Source: CAZWSX01 sp964636985 (lineage in GTDB: Bacteria > Planctomycetota > Planctomycetia > Pirellulales > Pirellulaceae). Taken from it: DNA of 64,000 nucleotides. A program made the position numbers and the translations under genes. Shown in pieces: positions 1-8,488 of this stretch (position 1 is its first letter; each line of letters begins with the position of its first letter). Under the pieces are notes generated by a model that saw nothing but the letters and a program-made list of their open reading frames with translations, made no database searches and was not told the DNA's origin. The stretch covers positions 62,001 through 126,000 of the forward strand of contig CAZWSX010000016.1 of the NCBI GenBank assembly GCA_964636985.1, in the 5' to 3' direction.

Positions 1-1
1 G

Positions 2-361
2 CCTAGCGAATACAAAACGACGTTTGGCCGCGTCGAAGTTCTTCGTGACGGCCGGCTGGTTGTGGCGGGGCAGCGCGACATTCTGGCCGGCGCTTCGTTT
101 ACGCTCGACTATTGTGTGGCGAACGTTCAGCGCTTTGCAGGCGTTGACCTCAAGACCGCCGTGCAGATGGTCACAACGACGCCGGGAGGTTTGCTGGGGA
201 TTGCGCCGCAGCGATTCGAACTCGGCCAACCGGCCGACTTCACGTTGTTCCACAATCCGGTTGTTTGGCAAAACGGGTCGCATACTCACGTCACCGACGA
301 CCGCCAGCCGATGCGCATTGTTGCGACGTACCGCCAAGGCAAACGGGCGTACGCGGCGTAG
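2..361 (+). CDS. Amidohydrolase-family enzyme, C-terminal part (N-acetylglucosamine-6-phosphate deacetylase-like), cut by window start
   Basis: The reading frame is open from base 2 to the stop at 359-361, so only about 119 C-terminal residues are present. The visible part contains a segment reading TLDYCVANVQRF, then TTTPGGLLGI, then a GQPADFTLF stretch and a final short strand ending in YRQGKRAYAA. That order (a 'TxNPAxxLG' helix, a 'G.l..G..ADl' strand, a closing beta strand) is the usual C-terminus of NagA-like and related amidohydrolases, where the last beta strands pack against the TIM barrel. The metal ligands would lie upstream and cannot be checked. Family-level assignment is fairly safe; the exact substrate is an inference. 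It is followed by a co-directional PQQ-propeller gene after about 125 bp. Confidence 0.6.
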   Translation, partial: PSEYKTTFGRVEVLRDGRLVVAGQRDILAGASFTLDYCVANVQRFAGVDLKTAVQMVTTTPGGLLGIAPQRFELGQPADFTLFHNPVVWQNGSHTHVTDDRQPMRIVATYRQGKRAYAA

Positions 362-487
362 GATCGCCCCTTACTTCTTTGCTTGCCAAACCGCGAAGGG
401 GCGGTTCCTTTGGCATGACGCGCCAGGGGTTGTTACACTTGGGAAGGCTGTCGATCGACCGTTTGACCCCCAATTGAGGACCCCCTC

Positions 488-1732
488 ATGCGCTGGTTGT
501 TTGCACTAGTGATGGTGATCGTTCTGTCGTCGATGGCGACTGCTCAGGAATGGACTCGGTTCCGCGGACCTAACGGTTTGGGGATCAACGACAAGGTTTC
601 TATCCCGGCCGCCTGGGGCGAAAAGGAGGTCTCTTGGAAAGTGGAATTGCCAGGCGAGGGGCACTCCTCGCCGGTGCTCTGGGGCGACAAGCTTTTCATC
701 CTGAGCGGCAATCGCCAAACAGCCGAGCGCTTTATCTCGTGTCTCTCGGCCGCCGATGGAAAACAGATTTGGCAAAAGAGCGTCGCCTGCAATCAGCATC
801 CGCTCCACAGCAAAAGCAGCTATGCCAACACGACCTGCGCGGTCGAAGCGGATCGCGTCTACGCCGCTTTCGGATCGTTGGACGCAACCTATCTAATCGC
901 CTTCGATCACGCCGGTGAGCAGATTTGGAAGATTGATATCGGCGGCTGGGTAGGACAACACGGCTTCGGCACTTCGCCCATGATCGTGGGTGATGTCGTC
1001 GTGATCACCAGTTCGCAGGAGGATCAAAAGCGTGAGAACTCCGCTGCACCGAACGAAAGTTTTGTCATCGGCGTGAACAAGAAGACGGGTGCGATTCTCT
1101 GGAAGACGCCACGCAAGATCGATACCACGTCGTACTCCGTGCCGTGCTTGCGAAAGGGGCCCGGAGGCGACGAACTGGTGATGTGCACGACGGCCGAAGG
1201 TTTCTTTGCGCTCAATCCGCTGGATGGGAAAGAGATCTGGTCGACGGACCCCGTCTTCGATAAGCGGACGGTCAGTTCTCCGTTGCTCCTCAACGATATG
1301 CTCTTCGGCACATGCGGCTCCGGTGGCGGAGGCAACTACGTCGTCGCGCTGAAGTTTGAACCTGCTCCCAAGATGCAGTACGAAGTTCGCAAAGAAGCCC
1401 CCTACGTGCCGACGCCGGCGATCAAGGACGACTTGATGTTCCTGTGGGGCGATGGTGGCGTGGTGACCTGCATCGAGTGGAGCACCGGCAAACAAGTCTG
1501 GCAGCGACGGGTAGGCGGTAAGTATTCGAGTTCGCCCGTCGTCGACAAAGACAAAGTCTTCTGTGCCGACGAAGATGGAAACGTGGTCGTACTCGCTGCC
1601 GATCGTCAGTACAAACTGCTGGCCAAGAACGAGCTAGGCGAGCTGTGCTACAGCACGCCGGCCATTGCCCAAGGGCAAATGTTCGTGCGCACGCTGAACC
1701 ACCTCGTGGCCATTCGCGGCGAGCAACAATAA
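488..1732 (+). CDS. Secreted PQQ-like beta-propeller repeat protein
   Basis: 414 residues. The N-terminus is a Sec signal peptide ending near ATAQ-EW, followed by WTRFRGPNG, a start typical of planctomycete secreted PQQ-like proteins. Blade motifs of the type GxxxW recur: GKQIWQK, GEQIWKI, GAILWKT, GKEIWST and GKQVWQR, each preceded by a hydrophobic strand, giving roughly six to seven blades. No heme-binding or dehydrogenase catalytic residues are evident, so this is more likely a structural or binding propeller (BamB-like fold) than a quinoprotein dehydrogenase. It probably acts in the periplasm or at the cell surface. It converges on the phospholipase gene with only 12 bp between the stops. 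Confidence 0.8.
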   Translation: MRWLFALVMVIVLSSMATAQEWTRFRGPNGLGINDKVSIPAAWGEKEVSWKVELPGEGHSSPVLWGDKLFILSGNRQTAERFISCLSAADGKQIWQKSVACNQHPLHSKSSYANTTCAVEADRVYAAFGSLDATYLIAFDHAGEQIWKIDIGGWVGQHGFGTSPMIVGDVVVITSSQEDQKRENSAAPNESFVIGVNKKTGAILWKTPRKIDTTSYSVPCLRKGPGGDELVMCTTAEGFFALNPLDGKEIWSTDPVFDKRTVSSPLLLNDMLFGTCGSGGGGNYVVALKFEPAPKMQYEVRKEAPYVPTPAIKDDLMFLWGDGGVVTCIEWSTGKQVWQRRVGGKYSSSPVVDKDKVFCADEDGNVVVLAADRQYKLLAKNELGELCYSTPAIAQGQMFVRTLNHLVAIRGEQQ

Positions 1733-1744
1733 CACGCTTCGCGG

Positions 1745-3508
1745 CTAGGCCTTCGCCGAATTGCGGACCTTCTTCGCCGAGACAATCCACGACCCGACTT
1801 CCGCCAGGTCGGGTTTCTTGCTGCTGCGAAGGATTCGCTGACCGGCCGCGGTTTGGCAGAACTCGTCGACCATTTCGAACAGGTCGCGGGCATTAGCGCG
1901 GGCGAGTTCTTCGCCGTTGCGAATCCCAATTCCCGTGAGAATCTGCGCATCGTGCCCGCGCAAATTAGGCACGTCGCACATCAGCGACGCCTGATCTTGC
2001 CACTCACGGAGCGTATCGGCGTCGAAATGTCCGGAGCCGAGCTTTCGGGAAATCGCGTCGACGTCGCAGGTTAGGAAGTCCTCGACCGTCTTAATCCCGT
2101 GCACAGCGAAGCGATCGGCGGTCTTCGGGCCAATCGATGGCGCAGCCTCCAACTCCATATCGATCGAGAGATGGAACTTGAGGTCCGCCTTGTCGTTTGT
2201 TCCTTTGTTGCCTGCGGCAACATTCGCATGCGGCGGAGGTGGAACTGGCGACGAAAGATCATCTCGTCGCAACACGACCGATTTTTGCGGTGCAGTCGAC
2301 AACGGCGCGCCGTCGCTGGCCAGCACGTTGACGGACGCTTTGACGTTGTCCGCTGGTTTTTCCTCGTTACGGCGCGGCTGCGGTTCTGGCTTCGGGGCGG
2401 GTTTGGCTTGTTCCTTGCCCTGCGATTTTGCGGCTTCCGATTTTGCAGTCTCAGGTTTGGCGTGAGCGGGCTTAGCCGGAGCCGGTTTGTGGAGCACGGC
2501 TGGTCCGGACCACTTGGCTCCGATGGGAGCGGGCTTCTGCGCATCCAACTGTGCCAGCGGGATCTTAAGAACTTCTTCGCAGTGCGCCTTGCGAATTGCC
2601 CGATCGTCGGCGGGTATCGATTCGAGGACTTTGCCTGTCCGCTTGTACTCGAGGTACATCGCTTCGACCAGTGCGCGCTCTTTGGCGTCGGTCATGTTTT
2701 TGGTGATGAACTTGACCGGCAGTTTAAAGGAAGCGATCAGAGTTTGCACGCTCAACACAACGTGGGGAGGAAAGACGCCCGCGTCGTCGATCACTCGCTC
2801 CAGTGTCTTGCCGACGGCACAGCTCGCCCAACCGAGCAAACGGGCCAGGACTTCTTTCGCGTCTCGGTCCCAACCCCCAGCCGGTGACTTCACGCCGACG
2901 TCGAAGTTGTAGTGATCGATCAAAAAGTCGTAGTGCGCGTGCGATTTCACGGCGCCCGCCTTCACCAGCTTTGGCAGCCAATCGTCGCTTTCGGCGACGT
3001 CCACGCTCGGCCAACCACCAAGGTCTTTTTGCAGCATCGCGGCCAGTTCGTCGTACGACTTGGTCACGCTCCACTCGGCCGCGCGATGAATCACCGTTTC
3101 CCGTTCGCTTTGCCCGGTGTGAAAAGGCATCACGGGATCGGTGAGATAGTGGGTCAAGACGCCGAAGTTGTAGACGCCGTCTTTCCAATTCTTCTGGCCG
3201 AACGCCTCTACCGTTTTGGCGTACCACTGTTTGCAGGCGGAAATCGCACCGCCCCAGTCGTTTTCGCCCACGTGCAGAACGTGATTCTTGAAATCCTTGA
3301 ACTCGTCGTCCGGAGCTTTCGTCCCTTTCAGATAGAGATCGATTTCCGAGAGGAACAGGTCCCGCCAATCCTCCGCATCGTGGCGGTCGAGACGCGTCAG
3401 CCCGGACATGGCCAGCTTGTGATGAGTGCCGGACGCCTTCGCGGCGAACAACGTGTTGTAAACGAGCGACATCGAGACGATCCCTGTCGAGCGGCCCAAG
3501 CAATCCAT
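1745..3508 (-). CDS. Zinc-dependent phospholipase C-like protein fused to a C-terminal DUF4332/helix-hairpin-helix domain
   Basis: 587 residues from 3508; an alternative start at 3472 (MSLVYN...) is preceded by AGGGA and may be the true one. Residues about 25-150 carry the His/Asp pattern of zinc-dependent phospholipase C / S1-P1 nuclease-like proteins: THHKLA (H29, H30), NHVLH (H76, H79), the signature THYLTDPVMPFH (H120, D124, H130) and H141. Residues about 330-450 form a Lys/Pro/Ala-rich linker. Residues about 451-587 read as a DUF4332-type module with two helix-hairpin-helix-like elements (APSIGPKTADRF and LTGIGIRNGEEL). Metal-dependent hydrolysis is family knowledge; the substrate is unknown and no signal peptide is visible, so the location is uncertain. 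The fusion is unusual. Confidence 0.7.
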   Translation of the reverse strand: MDCLGRSTGIVSMSLVYNTLFAAKASGTHHKLAMSGLTRLDRHDAEDWRDLFLSEIDLYLKGTKAPDDEFKDFKNHVLHVGENDWGGAISACKQWYAKTVEAFGQKNWKDGVYNFGVLTHYLTDPVMPFHTGQSERETVIHRAAEWSVTKSYDELAAMLQKDLGGWPSVDVAESDDWLPKLVKAGAVKSHAHYDFLIDHYNFDVGVKSPAGGWDRDAKEVLARLLGWASCAVGKTLERVIDDAGVFPPHVVLSVQTLIASFKLPVKFITKNMTDAKERALVEAMYLEYKRTGKVLESIPADDRAIRKAHCEEVLKIPLAQLDAQKPAPIGAKWSGPAVLHKPAPAKPAHAKPETAKSEAAKSQGKEQAKPAPKPEPQPRRNEEKPADNVKASVNVLASDGAPLSTAPQKSVVLRRDDLSSPVPPPPHANVAAGNKGTNDKADLKFHLSIDMELEAAPSIGPKTADRFAVHGIKTVEDFLTCDVDAISRKLGSGHFDADTLREWQDQASLMCDVPNLRGHDAQILTGIGIRNGEELARANARDLFEMVDEFCQTAAGQRILRSSKKPDLAEVGSWIVSAKKVRNSAKA

Positions 3509-3760
3509 GCCCGGGCGAATTTTGCCGAGTTACCGCATGATTCTTCCGGAACGCTCGCACCCATTCAAGGCCGCTTTCGGGCGGTATTGCTAGCGTGAAT
3601 CGTCTTCCGGCTTGCGACTGCTTGGTTTAACATGGCTAAGGTACGCGGCGCAAAGTGTTGGCTGGCAGACTGTTGCGCACGCGCGGGCGGGAACGGCGAA
3701 TGTTGGGGCGGCGACCGGCTGTCTGCGGTCGACCGTCGAACTTGAACTTGGGACACAACC

Positions 3761-4711
3761 GTGTCGAATACGCGAGATTTTATTGATGGTTACCGTCTAG
3801 CGCGACTCATTCGTGTTGGGCAGACGTGCGAAGTTTGGGAAGTCATCAAGGAGCAAGACGACTCTCGCTTCGCGATGAAAATTCTTCGGCCCGATCAAAA
3901 GGGAAACCGGCAAGAAGCGGCCGCGCTCAAGAACGAATTCGAAATCGCGGGACAGCTCAAGCACCCCAACATCATTCGCATCTTCGAGTTCAAAGGGAAC
4001 GTCGAGCGGCCCTATCTGATCATGGAGGTCTTTGCGTTCAATAACCTCAAGATTCTTACCCGCCAAGGCGGATATCAAAAGCTCTTCCACCTGGTGCCGA
4101 AAATCGTCACGCAAGCGGCCGACGCTCTTTATTACTTTCACTCGCGCGACTTCATCCACCGCGATATCAAGCCGGACAACTTCCTTGTCAGCGAAGACGG
4201 CGGCGTCCGAATGATTGACTTCGCCATCAGTATGAAGCAAGCCTCGGCGTTTTCGCGCTGGTTCAGTTTTGGCAAGCAGGTGCAAGGCACTCGCAGCTAC
4301 ATGTCGCCCGAACAGATTCGTAATCAAACCTTGGACCAACGCGCCGATATCTACAGTTTCGGCTGCGTCCTGTTCGAATTGGTCTCGGGCCGCCCACCTT
4401 ATACCGGCGACACTCCTGACGACTTGTTGCAGCGTCACTTGCACTCGCCCGTCCCTTCGCCTCTTGCTTACAGTCCCAACTTGACGCCCGAATTTGCTGA
4501 CTTGATTCGCAAGATGCTGGCGAAGCGAAAAGACGATCGCCCGGCGAACATGTTCGAATTCCGCAAGGCCTTCGCCGGCATGCGGCACTTTAAGATTCTC
4601 CCGAAAAACCCCGACGACGAAGGTGATGGTCAGGCCAAACCAAGTAATCCCAATGCTCCCAAGGACCCGACTGATGTGCTAAAAAGGCCACCGCCCAAAC
4701 GGCAATCGTAA
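3761..4711 (+). CDS. Eukaryote-like Ser/Thr protein kinase with DFG to DFA change
   Basis: 316 residues from a GTG start. Kinase landmarks: ATP lysine in FAMKIL (K40), candidate helix-C glutamate E59, catalytic loop HRDIKPDN (H133, R134, D135, K137, N140), then IDFA at 152-155 where DFG is expected, GTRSYMSPE at 176-184 for the activation segment and P+1 loop, and DIYSFGCVLFELVSGRPPY for helices F/G. The glycine loop is degraded (IRVGQTCEV keeps one of the three glycines). Catalytic Asp residues are retained, so activity is plausible but atypical. No transmembrane segment or sensor domain follows, unlike many bacterial PASTA-type kinases. The gene lies 51 bp upstream of accA in the same direction and may be co-transcribed with it. 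Confidence 0.85.
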   Translation: MSNTRDFIDGYRLARLIRVGQTCEVWEVIKEQDDSRFAMKILRPDQKGNRQEAAALKNEFEIAGQLKHPNIIRIFEFKGNVERPYLIMEVFAFNNLKILTRQGGYQKLFHLVPKIVTQAADALYYFHSRDFIHRDIKPDNFLVSEDGGVRMIDFAISMKQASAFSRWFSFGKQVQGTRSYMSPEQIRNQTLDQRADIYSFGCVLFELVSGRPPYTGDTPDDLLQRHLHSPVPSPLAYSPNLTPEFADLIRKMLAKRKDDRPANMFEFRKAFAGMRHFKILPKNPDDEGDGQAKPSNPNAPKDPTDVLKRPPPKRQS

Positions 4712-4762
4712 GTTGTGGCTTTTGGTGCACCGGTGTTCGTTTGAACTAGTGAGAATGGATTG

Positions 4763-5761
4763 ATGTCGACTGCTTCTGCCGCCGTTCCAGCCCATGGTCT
4801 GGACTTTGAACAACCGATCTTCGAGCTCGAAGCTCGCCGCAAACAACTGGAAGCGATGCTCGACCGCACGCCAGCGGTCGAAGAAGAAATCCGCTCCGTC
4901 CGCCGGCAAATCGCCGATACCACCAAGTCGATCTACGACGGGCTCGATCCGTGGCAGATCGTGCAGGTGGCACGGCACAAGGATCGTCCCCAAACGCAAG
5001 ATTATTTGGGCCTGGTGTTCGACGAGTTCGTTGAACTTCACGGCGACCGCCGCTTCGGCGACGATCAGGCCATGCGGTGCGGCTTCGCGAAACTCGACCA
5101 GCACAAGGTGGTGGTGGTCGGCCACCAAAAGGGACGAACCTACAAAGAACGAACCGCTTGTCACTTTGGCTGCGCGAATCCTGAAGGCTACCGCAAGGCG
5201 CTCCTCAAGATGCGCATGGCCGAGAAGTACGGCCTCCCGATCATCTGTTTCATCGATACGCCCGGCGCTTATCCCGGTGTCGGAGCGGAAGAGCGCGGGC
5301 AATCGCAGGCCATCGCCGAGAACCTATTCGAAATGTCTCGCCTGAACGCGCGGATCATTTGCGTGGTGATCGGCGAAGGGGGAAGCGGTGGTGCGCTAGG
5401 CATTGGCGTGGGCGATCGAATCGCGATGCTGCAGTACGCCTATTACTCGGTGATCAGCCCCGAAGGTTGCGCGGGCATTTTGTGGAAGAGCGCCAAACAC
5501 GCCGCCGATGCCGCCAGGACGTTGCGATTTACCTCGCGCGATCTGCATCGCTTTGGCGTGGTCGACGACGTGATCGACGAACCCCTCGGAGGCGCCCACC
5601 GCGACCCGCACGCCATGGCCGGACGATTGAAGGTCTACCTGCTTCGTTCGCTCCGGGAACTCTTGAACAAACCCCTGCCCGAACTTGTTGACCATCGCTA
5701 CCAAAAGTTCCGCAAGATGGGCGTGTTCCTCGAGCAGCCCGGCGCGAGCAACGGGGCGTAG
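4763..5761 (+). CDS. accA: Acetyl-CoA carboxylase carboxyltransferase subunit alpha
   Basis: 332 residues, close to the usual size of AccA (about 320). It forms the carboxyltransferase with AccD and transfers CO2 from carboxybiotin to acetyl-CoA, the first step of fatty-acid synthesis in the cytoplasm. Diagnostic stretches are visible: YDGLDPWQIVQVARH, ELHGDRRFGDD, CFIDTPGAYPGVGAEERGQ, the oxyanion/CoA-binding GEGGSGGALGIGVGD and SVISPEGCAGILWK. An in-frame TTG lies directly before the ATG at 4763; the ATG is preferred. accD is not in the window, as in many genomes where the subunits are separated. A short palindromic repeat cluster follows the stop codon. Confidence 0.96.
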   Translation: MSTASAAVPAHGLDFEQPIFELEARRKQLEAMLDRTPAVEEEIRSVRRQIADTTKSIYDGLDPWQIVQVARHKDRPQTQDYLGLVFDEFVELHGDRRFGDDQAMRCGFAKLDQHKVVVVGHQKGRTYKERTACHFGCANPEGYRKALLKMRMAEKYGLPIICFIDTPGAYPGVGAEERGQSQAIAENLFEMSRLNARIICVVIGEGGSGGALGIGVGDRIAMLQYAYYSVISPEGCAGILWKSAKHAADAARTLRFTSRDLHRFGVVDDVIDEPLGGAHRDPHAMAGRLKVYLLRSLRELLNKPLPELVDHRYQKFRKMGVFLEQPGASNGA

Positions 5762-5763
5762 CC

Positions 5764-5801
5764 GAAAAAAGTAGCACGGACTTTCCAGTCCGTGCAAAGT
5801 G
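5764..5801 (+). repeat. Dispersed palindromic repeat, family A, after accA
   Basis: An A-tract followed by GTAG and a perfect 9-bp stem, GCACGGACT / AGTCCGTGC (5774-5782 and 5787-5795), with a TTCC loop. The same arrangement, including the A-tract, recurs inverted at 13986-14021 and as a variant at 17799-17828. It begins right after the accA stop codon, so it could act as a terminator or mRNA 3' stabiliser. It lacks a T-run on the plus strand, so Rho-independent termination is not certain. Confidence 0.6.
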
Positions 5802-5832
5802 CGGCAGCCAACCAAGAACGCGCTGTCTCCCA

Positions 5833-5866
5833 AGAAAAGTGGAACAGACCATCCTGTCTGTGAGTG
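5833..5866 (+). repeat. Second family-A-like hairpin
   Basis: AAGAAAAGTGGA is followed by ACAGAC (5844-5849), a 6-nt loop and GTCTGT (5856-5861). It resembles the repeat at 17799-17828 (AAAAAAGTGGCACAGAC) more than its immediate neighbour, so two versions of the element stand side by side between accA and the convergent gene. Confidence 0.45.
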
Positions 5867-5885
5867 GTGGAGAGATTAGGCCTCT

Positions 5886-6530
5886 CTATAAAAGCTGACC
5901 TAACTCCTTGTCGAGTAAATCCGCTCTCGCTACCTCTCCCAACGCTTTGCGTAAGCGACCCGCGACGCGTAAAAGTGATTGTTCCCCCCAAAGTGCGCGG
6001 AGGCGTTCCCGAGTTTTGAAAAGGCAGTTGGCGAGTTCGGAGGGGATCGCGCCGTGCTCGATTCCTGCGTCGGCGAGGCTCTGCGCATGCGACACTACTT
6101 CATCGGGAGCGACTTCGTGAGGTTCCAGGTACAACCGGCAGCAAAGTATTAATTCTCGAATCTTCATGGATCGCCATAGCTGGTCTGCTTGTTCGTACTT
6201 TGATCGATCGATATCGCGAAGGTGCTTGAGAGCCAGGTCGTAGTTTCCATGGTCAAAAGCAAAGTGCCCCAAATAGAGATGAGCCGTTATGTTGTGCGGG
6301 TCGGATTGCAACGAGAGCAGCAGTTCCCGCTCGACATCGATGTTGTGCGTGGCGTTGCAAGGAAAATGATAGCCGAGCCAACCCAGCAACAAATGGACGT
6401 CGGCGTCGCCTCTTCCCTTCTCGCACAAGTCGGAAATCAGTTGCTTTAGCGCGCTTTCTTTCTCGAGTTCGGATTCTGCATCGCGGAGGGAATAGGCTCG
6501 TTGCCAGAGTGATTCTTGCTCGCTCATCAT
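5886..6530 (-). CDS. TPR-like protein of unknown function
   Basis: 214 residues, start ATG at 6530 preceded by AAGGA; a second ATG follows immediately. No signal peptide or membrane helix is visible, so it is probably cytoplasmic. The middle contains two helix pairs resembling tetratricopeptide repeats (VHLLLGWLGYHF... and AHLYLGHFAFDHGNYDLALKHL), the second matching the TPR spacing of W/L-G-Y-A-P positions reasonably well. I do not recognise a specific family. A TPR fold suggests a protein-binding role. It converges on accA with the palindromic repeats between them. Confidence 0.6.
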   Translation of the reverse strand: MMSEQESLWQRAYSLRDAESELEKESALKQLISDLCEKGRGDADVHLLLGWLGYHFPCNATHNIDVERELLLSLQSDPHNITAHLYLGHFAFDHGNYDLALKHLRDIDRSKYEQADQLWRSMKIRELILCCRLYLEPHEVAPDEVVSHAQSLADAGIEHGAIPSELANCLFKTRERLRALWGEQSLLRVAGRLRKALGEVARADLLDKELGQLL

Positions 6531-6692
6531 GTATCGTCCTTCTGGTGCGTGCCCTAAATTAACACGATTGACGGCGAATACTCAAATTTCGCCCGTGATT
6601 TGCACGGGGGGGAAAACTTTCCAATCTTGGGAACGAAAAGCTACGACACTCCGTCTTAATGGTGAGGGCCACCCTTACCAGGAGTTTTTTCC

Positions 6693-7982
6693 ATGTTGCT
6701 ATCTGTCCATTTGAGCGGAATCGGCTGGAGCCTATCTCTACGCTCGAAGTGTTCGATCTACGTACTGGCCATTTGCTGCATCACCTTCGCATTCGCGAGT
6801 TTGCGGGCCGCGGAGGGACCGGTTGTGATGGGGATCGACTTGTCCAAGTACCCCCACGCCTCGCATCCCAAAGACTTGCCGGATATCTACGAACTCGACC
6901 CGGACGATGCTCAAGGTCGGTTCCGCCAGCGTAAGACGGTGTACCAAATGCCGCTGGGTGAATCGTGGATGACTTTCCCCGTCGACAAGGATTGCTTCTA
7001 CATCGAGCCTCGCGAGCAGGGAAAGGACAACGCGGGCCGTGTGTACGGGCCGATTCCAGGCGATCCGTTCGAAAAGCTCGACCTCATCAAGGTGATGTCG
7101 GAGCGGCTCAAAAGCGATCACGGCAGCTACGACGACTTGTACCGCATCCGGCTCATGCTGCGGACCGACGAAAAGAAACTGGTGGATCGCGCGGCCAAAC
7201 TCCTAGCCGTCTCGCTCGAAGACCATCCCGAGCCGTATCAACTCGAATCGATGCTCGGTTCCGTCGAGGAGATCGTCCGCAACAATACGGAGTTGTTTAA
7301 GAAGCACGACCTCGCGAAGGAAGTCGAAACGCTCGACAGGCGAATCAGGGAGGTCCACCAGATCATCGACTCGCTGGTGAAAGAGTTTCCCGACTCCGAA
7401 TATGCGTCAGCAACCGATTCGCAGTACGCTGTACCTAAAGAAATCCCCGCGTCCGCTTGGGGCAAGCCTGTGAAGGGGCTGCGGGCCGCGATTGTGTTCC
7501 CCAAGGAGACGGCCAAGGTCGGCGAACAGCTGGATGTGTTCTTGATTGTTGAAAACACGACCGACAAAACGATCAAGTTCTCGCACCACGACTTGATGCA
7601 GAGCTCTCGGGCGGAAGTCCTTCGCCCAGCCAAGCCTGGTCAGGATGAAAAGCCCGATGCGCGGAAGGTCGAAACCCGCCCCACCTGGTATTCCGGGTTA
7701 AGCCCCGTGCAGAAGATGATTCTCAAGGCGGGCGAGCAGGTGGTGATCGTCTCCCCCAGCGTTCGTTTTGTTCCCAAGGATCAGAATGCCGATTCGACGT
7801 TTGGCTGCACCGTGATTGTGACAGGCCCCGGTGAGTACGACGTGAGTTACTCGATTCCGCTAGGCACAGGTTCGTCCTGGTCGCGTGACCCCGACGGCGT
7901 GATGCGCCGCAATATGCCCGCCAAGGGAGAATGGTCGGGCAACGTGTTGACGGGTTCGACGAAGGTCGAAGTCACCGAGTGA
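6693..7982 (+). CDS. Secreted protein of unknown function
   Basis: 429 residues; the start at 6693 is supported by an AGGAG sequence 10 bases upstream (CCAGGAGTTTTTTCCATG). After a longish N-region there is a hydrophobic helix (IYVLAICCITFAFAS) and a likely cleavage after LRAA, giving an exported protein. The middle (about residues 130-230) is helical and charged. The C-terminal half (about 250-429) is beta-rich with a segment reading GEQLDVFLIVENTTDKTIKFSH, which resembles Ig-like or 'intracellular proteinase inhibitor'-type beta sandwiches used in exported proteins. I do not recognise a named family. It ends six bases before the stop of the convergent PII gene. Confidence 0.6.
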   Translation: MLLSVHLSGIGWSLSLRSKCSIYVLAICCITFAFASLRAAEGPVVMGIDLSKYPHASHPKDLPDIYELDPDDAQGRFRQRKTVYQMPLGESWMTFPVDKDCFYIEPREQGKDNAGRVYGPIPGDPFEKLDLIKVMSERLKSDHGSYDDLYRIRLMLRTDEKKLVDRAAKLLAVSLEDHPEPYQLESMLGSVEEIVRNNTELFKKHDLAKEVETLDRRIREVHQIIDSLVKEFPDSEYASATDSQYAVPKEIPASAWGKPVKGLRAAIVFPKETAKVGEQLDVFLIVENTTDKTIKFSHHDLMQSSRAEVLRPAKPGQDEKPDARKVETRPTWYSGLSPVQKMILKAGEQVVIVSPSVRFVPKDQNADSTFGCTVIVTGPGEYDVSYSIPLGTGSSWSRDPDGVMRRNMPAKGEWSGNVLTGSTKVEVTE

Positions 7983-7988
7983 CCGAAA

Positions 7989-8336
7989 TTAGATTGCTTC
8001 GCTGCCGCGTTCTCCGGTGCGGATGCGGATGCAATCGTCCATCGGAATGACGAAGATCTTTCCATCGCCGATTTGGCCGGTTTCGCCTGTGCGGCCGGCC
8101 TTCAAAATGGCGGAAATCGTCGGCTCGACAAAGTCTTCGTTGACGGCGATTTGTAGTTGGACCTTCCGCAGCAGGTTCACTTTGAACTCGTGGCCGCGAT
8201 AAGCTTCCGATTGCCCCTTCTGCCGGCCGAAGCCTTGGCAATCCATCACCGTCAGGCGAAAAACTTCCACCTCGGTGAGAGCCGCCTTCACGTCTTCGAG
8301 CTTGTGGGGTTGGATGATGGCGATGATCAACTTCAT
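7989..8336 (-). CDS. glnB: PII nitrogen regulatory protein with Phe at the uridylylation position
   Basis: 115 residues, normal PII size. PII trimers sense ATP/ADP and 2-oxoglutarate and control ammonium transport and nitrogen assimilation. Family features: N-terminal MKLIIAIIQPHKLEDVKAAL, T-loop with GFGRQKG (35-41) and YRGHEF (46-51), K58, and the C-terminal IGDGKIFV (89-96) and IRIRTGE (103-109). Position 51, Tyr in the uridylylated enterobacterial proteins, is Phe here (codon ttc). The B-loop is three residues longer than in E. coli GlnB, and E. coli K85 corresponds to Gln here. The gene is solitary: no amtB, glnA or glnD is near. It is either GlnB or GlnK type; sequence alone does not decide. 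Confidence 0.92.
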   Translation of the reverse strand: MKLIIAIIQPHKLEDVKAALTEVEVFRLTVMDCQGFGRQKGQSEAYRGHEFKVNLLRKVQLQIAVNEDFVEPTISAILKAGRTGETGQIGDGKIFVIPMDDCIRIRTGERGSEAI

Positions 8337-8488
8337 GGGGAATTAGCCAAGGAATTCGGGCTCGAACCATCCGTGCTGTCGTGGAGAGGCTACCGTCGAA
8401 TATCGTTCTGCCGAACCGTCTTGGCAAGCACGGTTGGCCGAGCCGGCCTAAAATTGTCGGCTACTAGACTGAACACGGAGTGAGGCAG

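Noticed and set aside
2099..2887. Long plus-strand open frame opposite the phospholipase gene
   Set aside because: Antisense to a well-supported gene in GC-rich DNA; its translation is Arg/Leu/Phe-rich with no motif.
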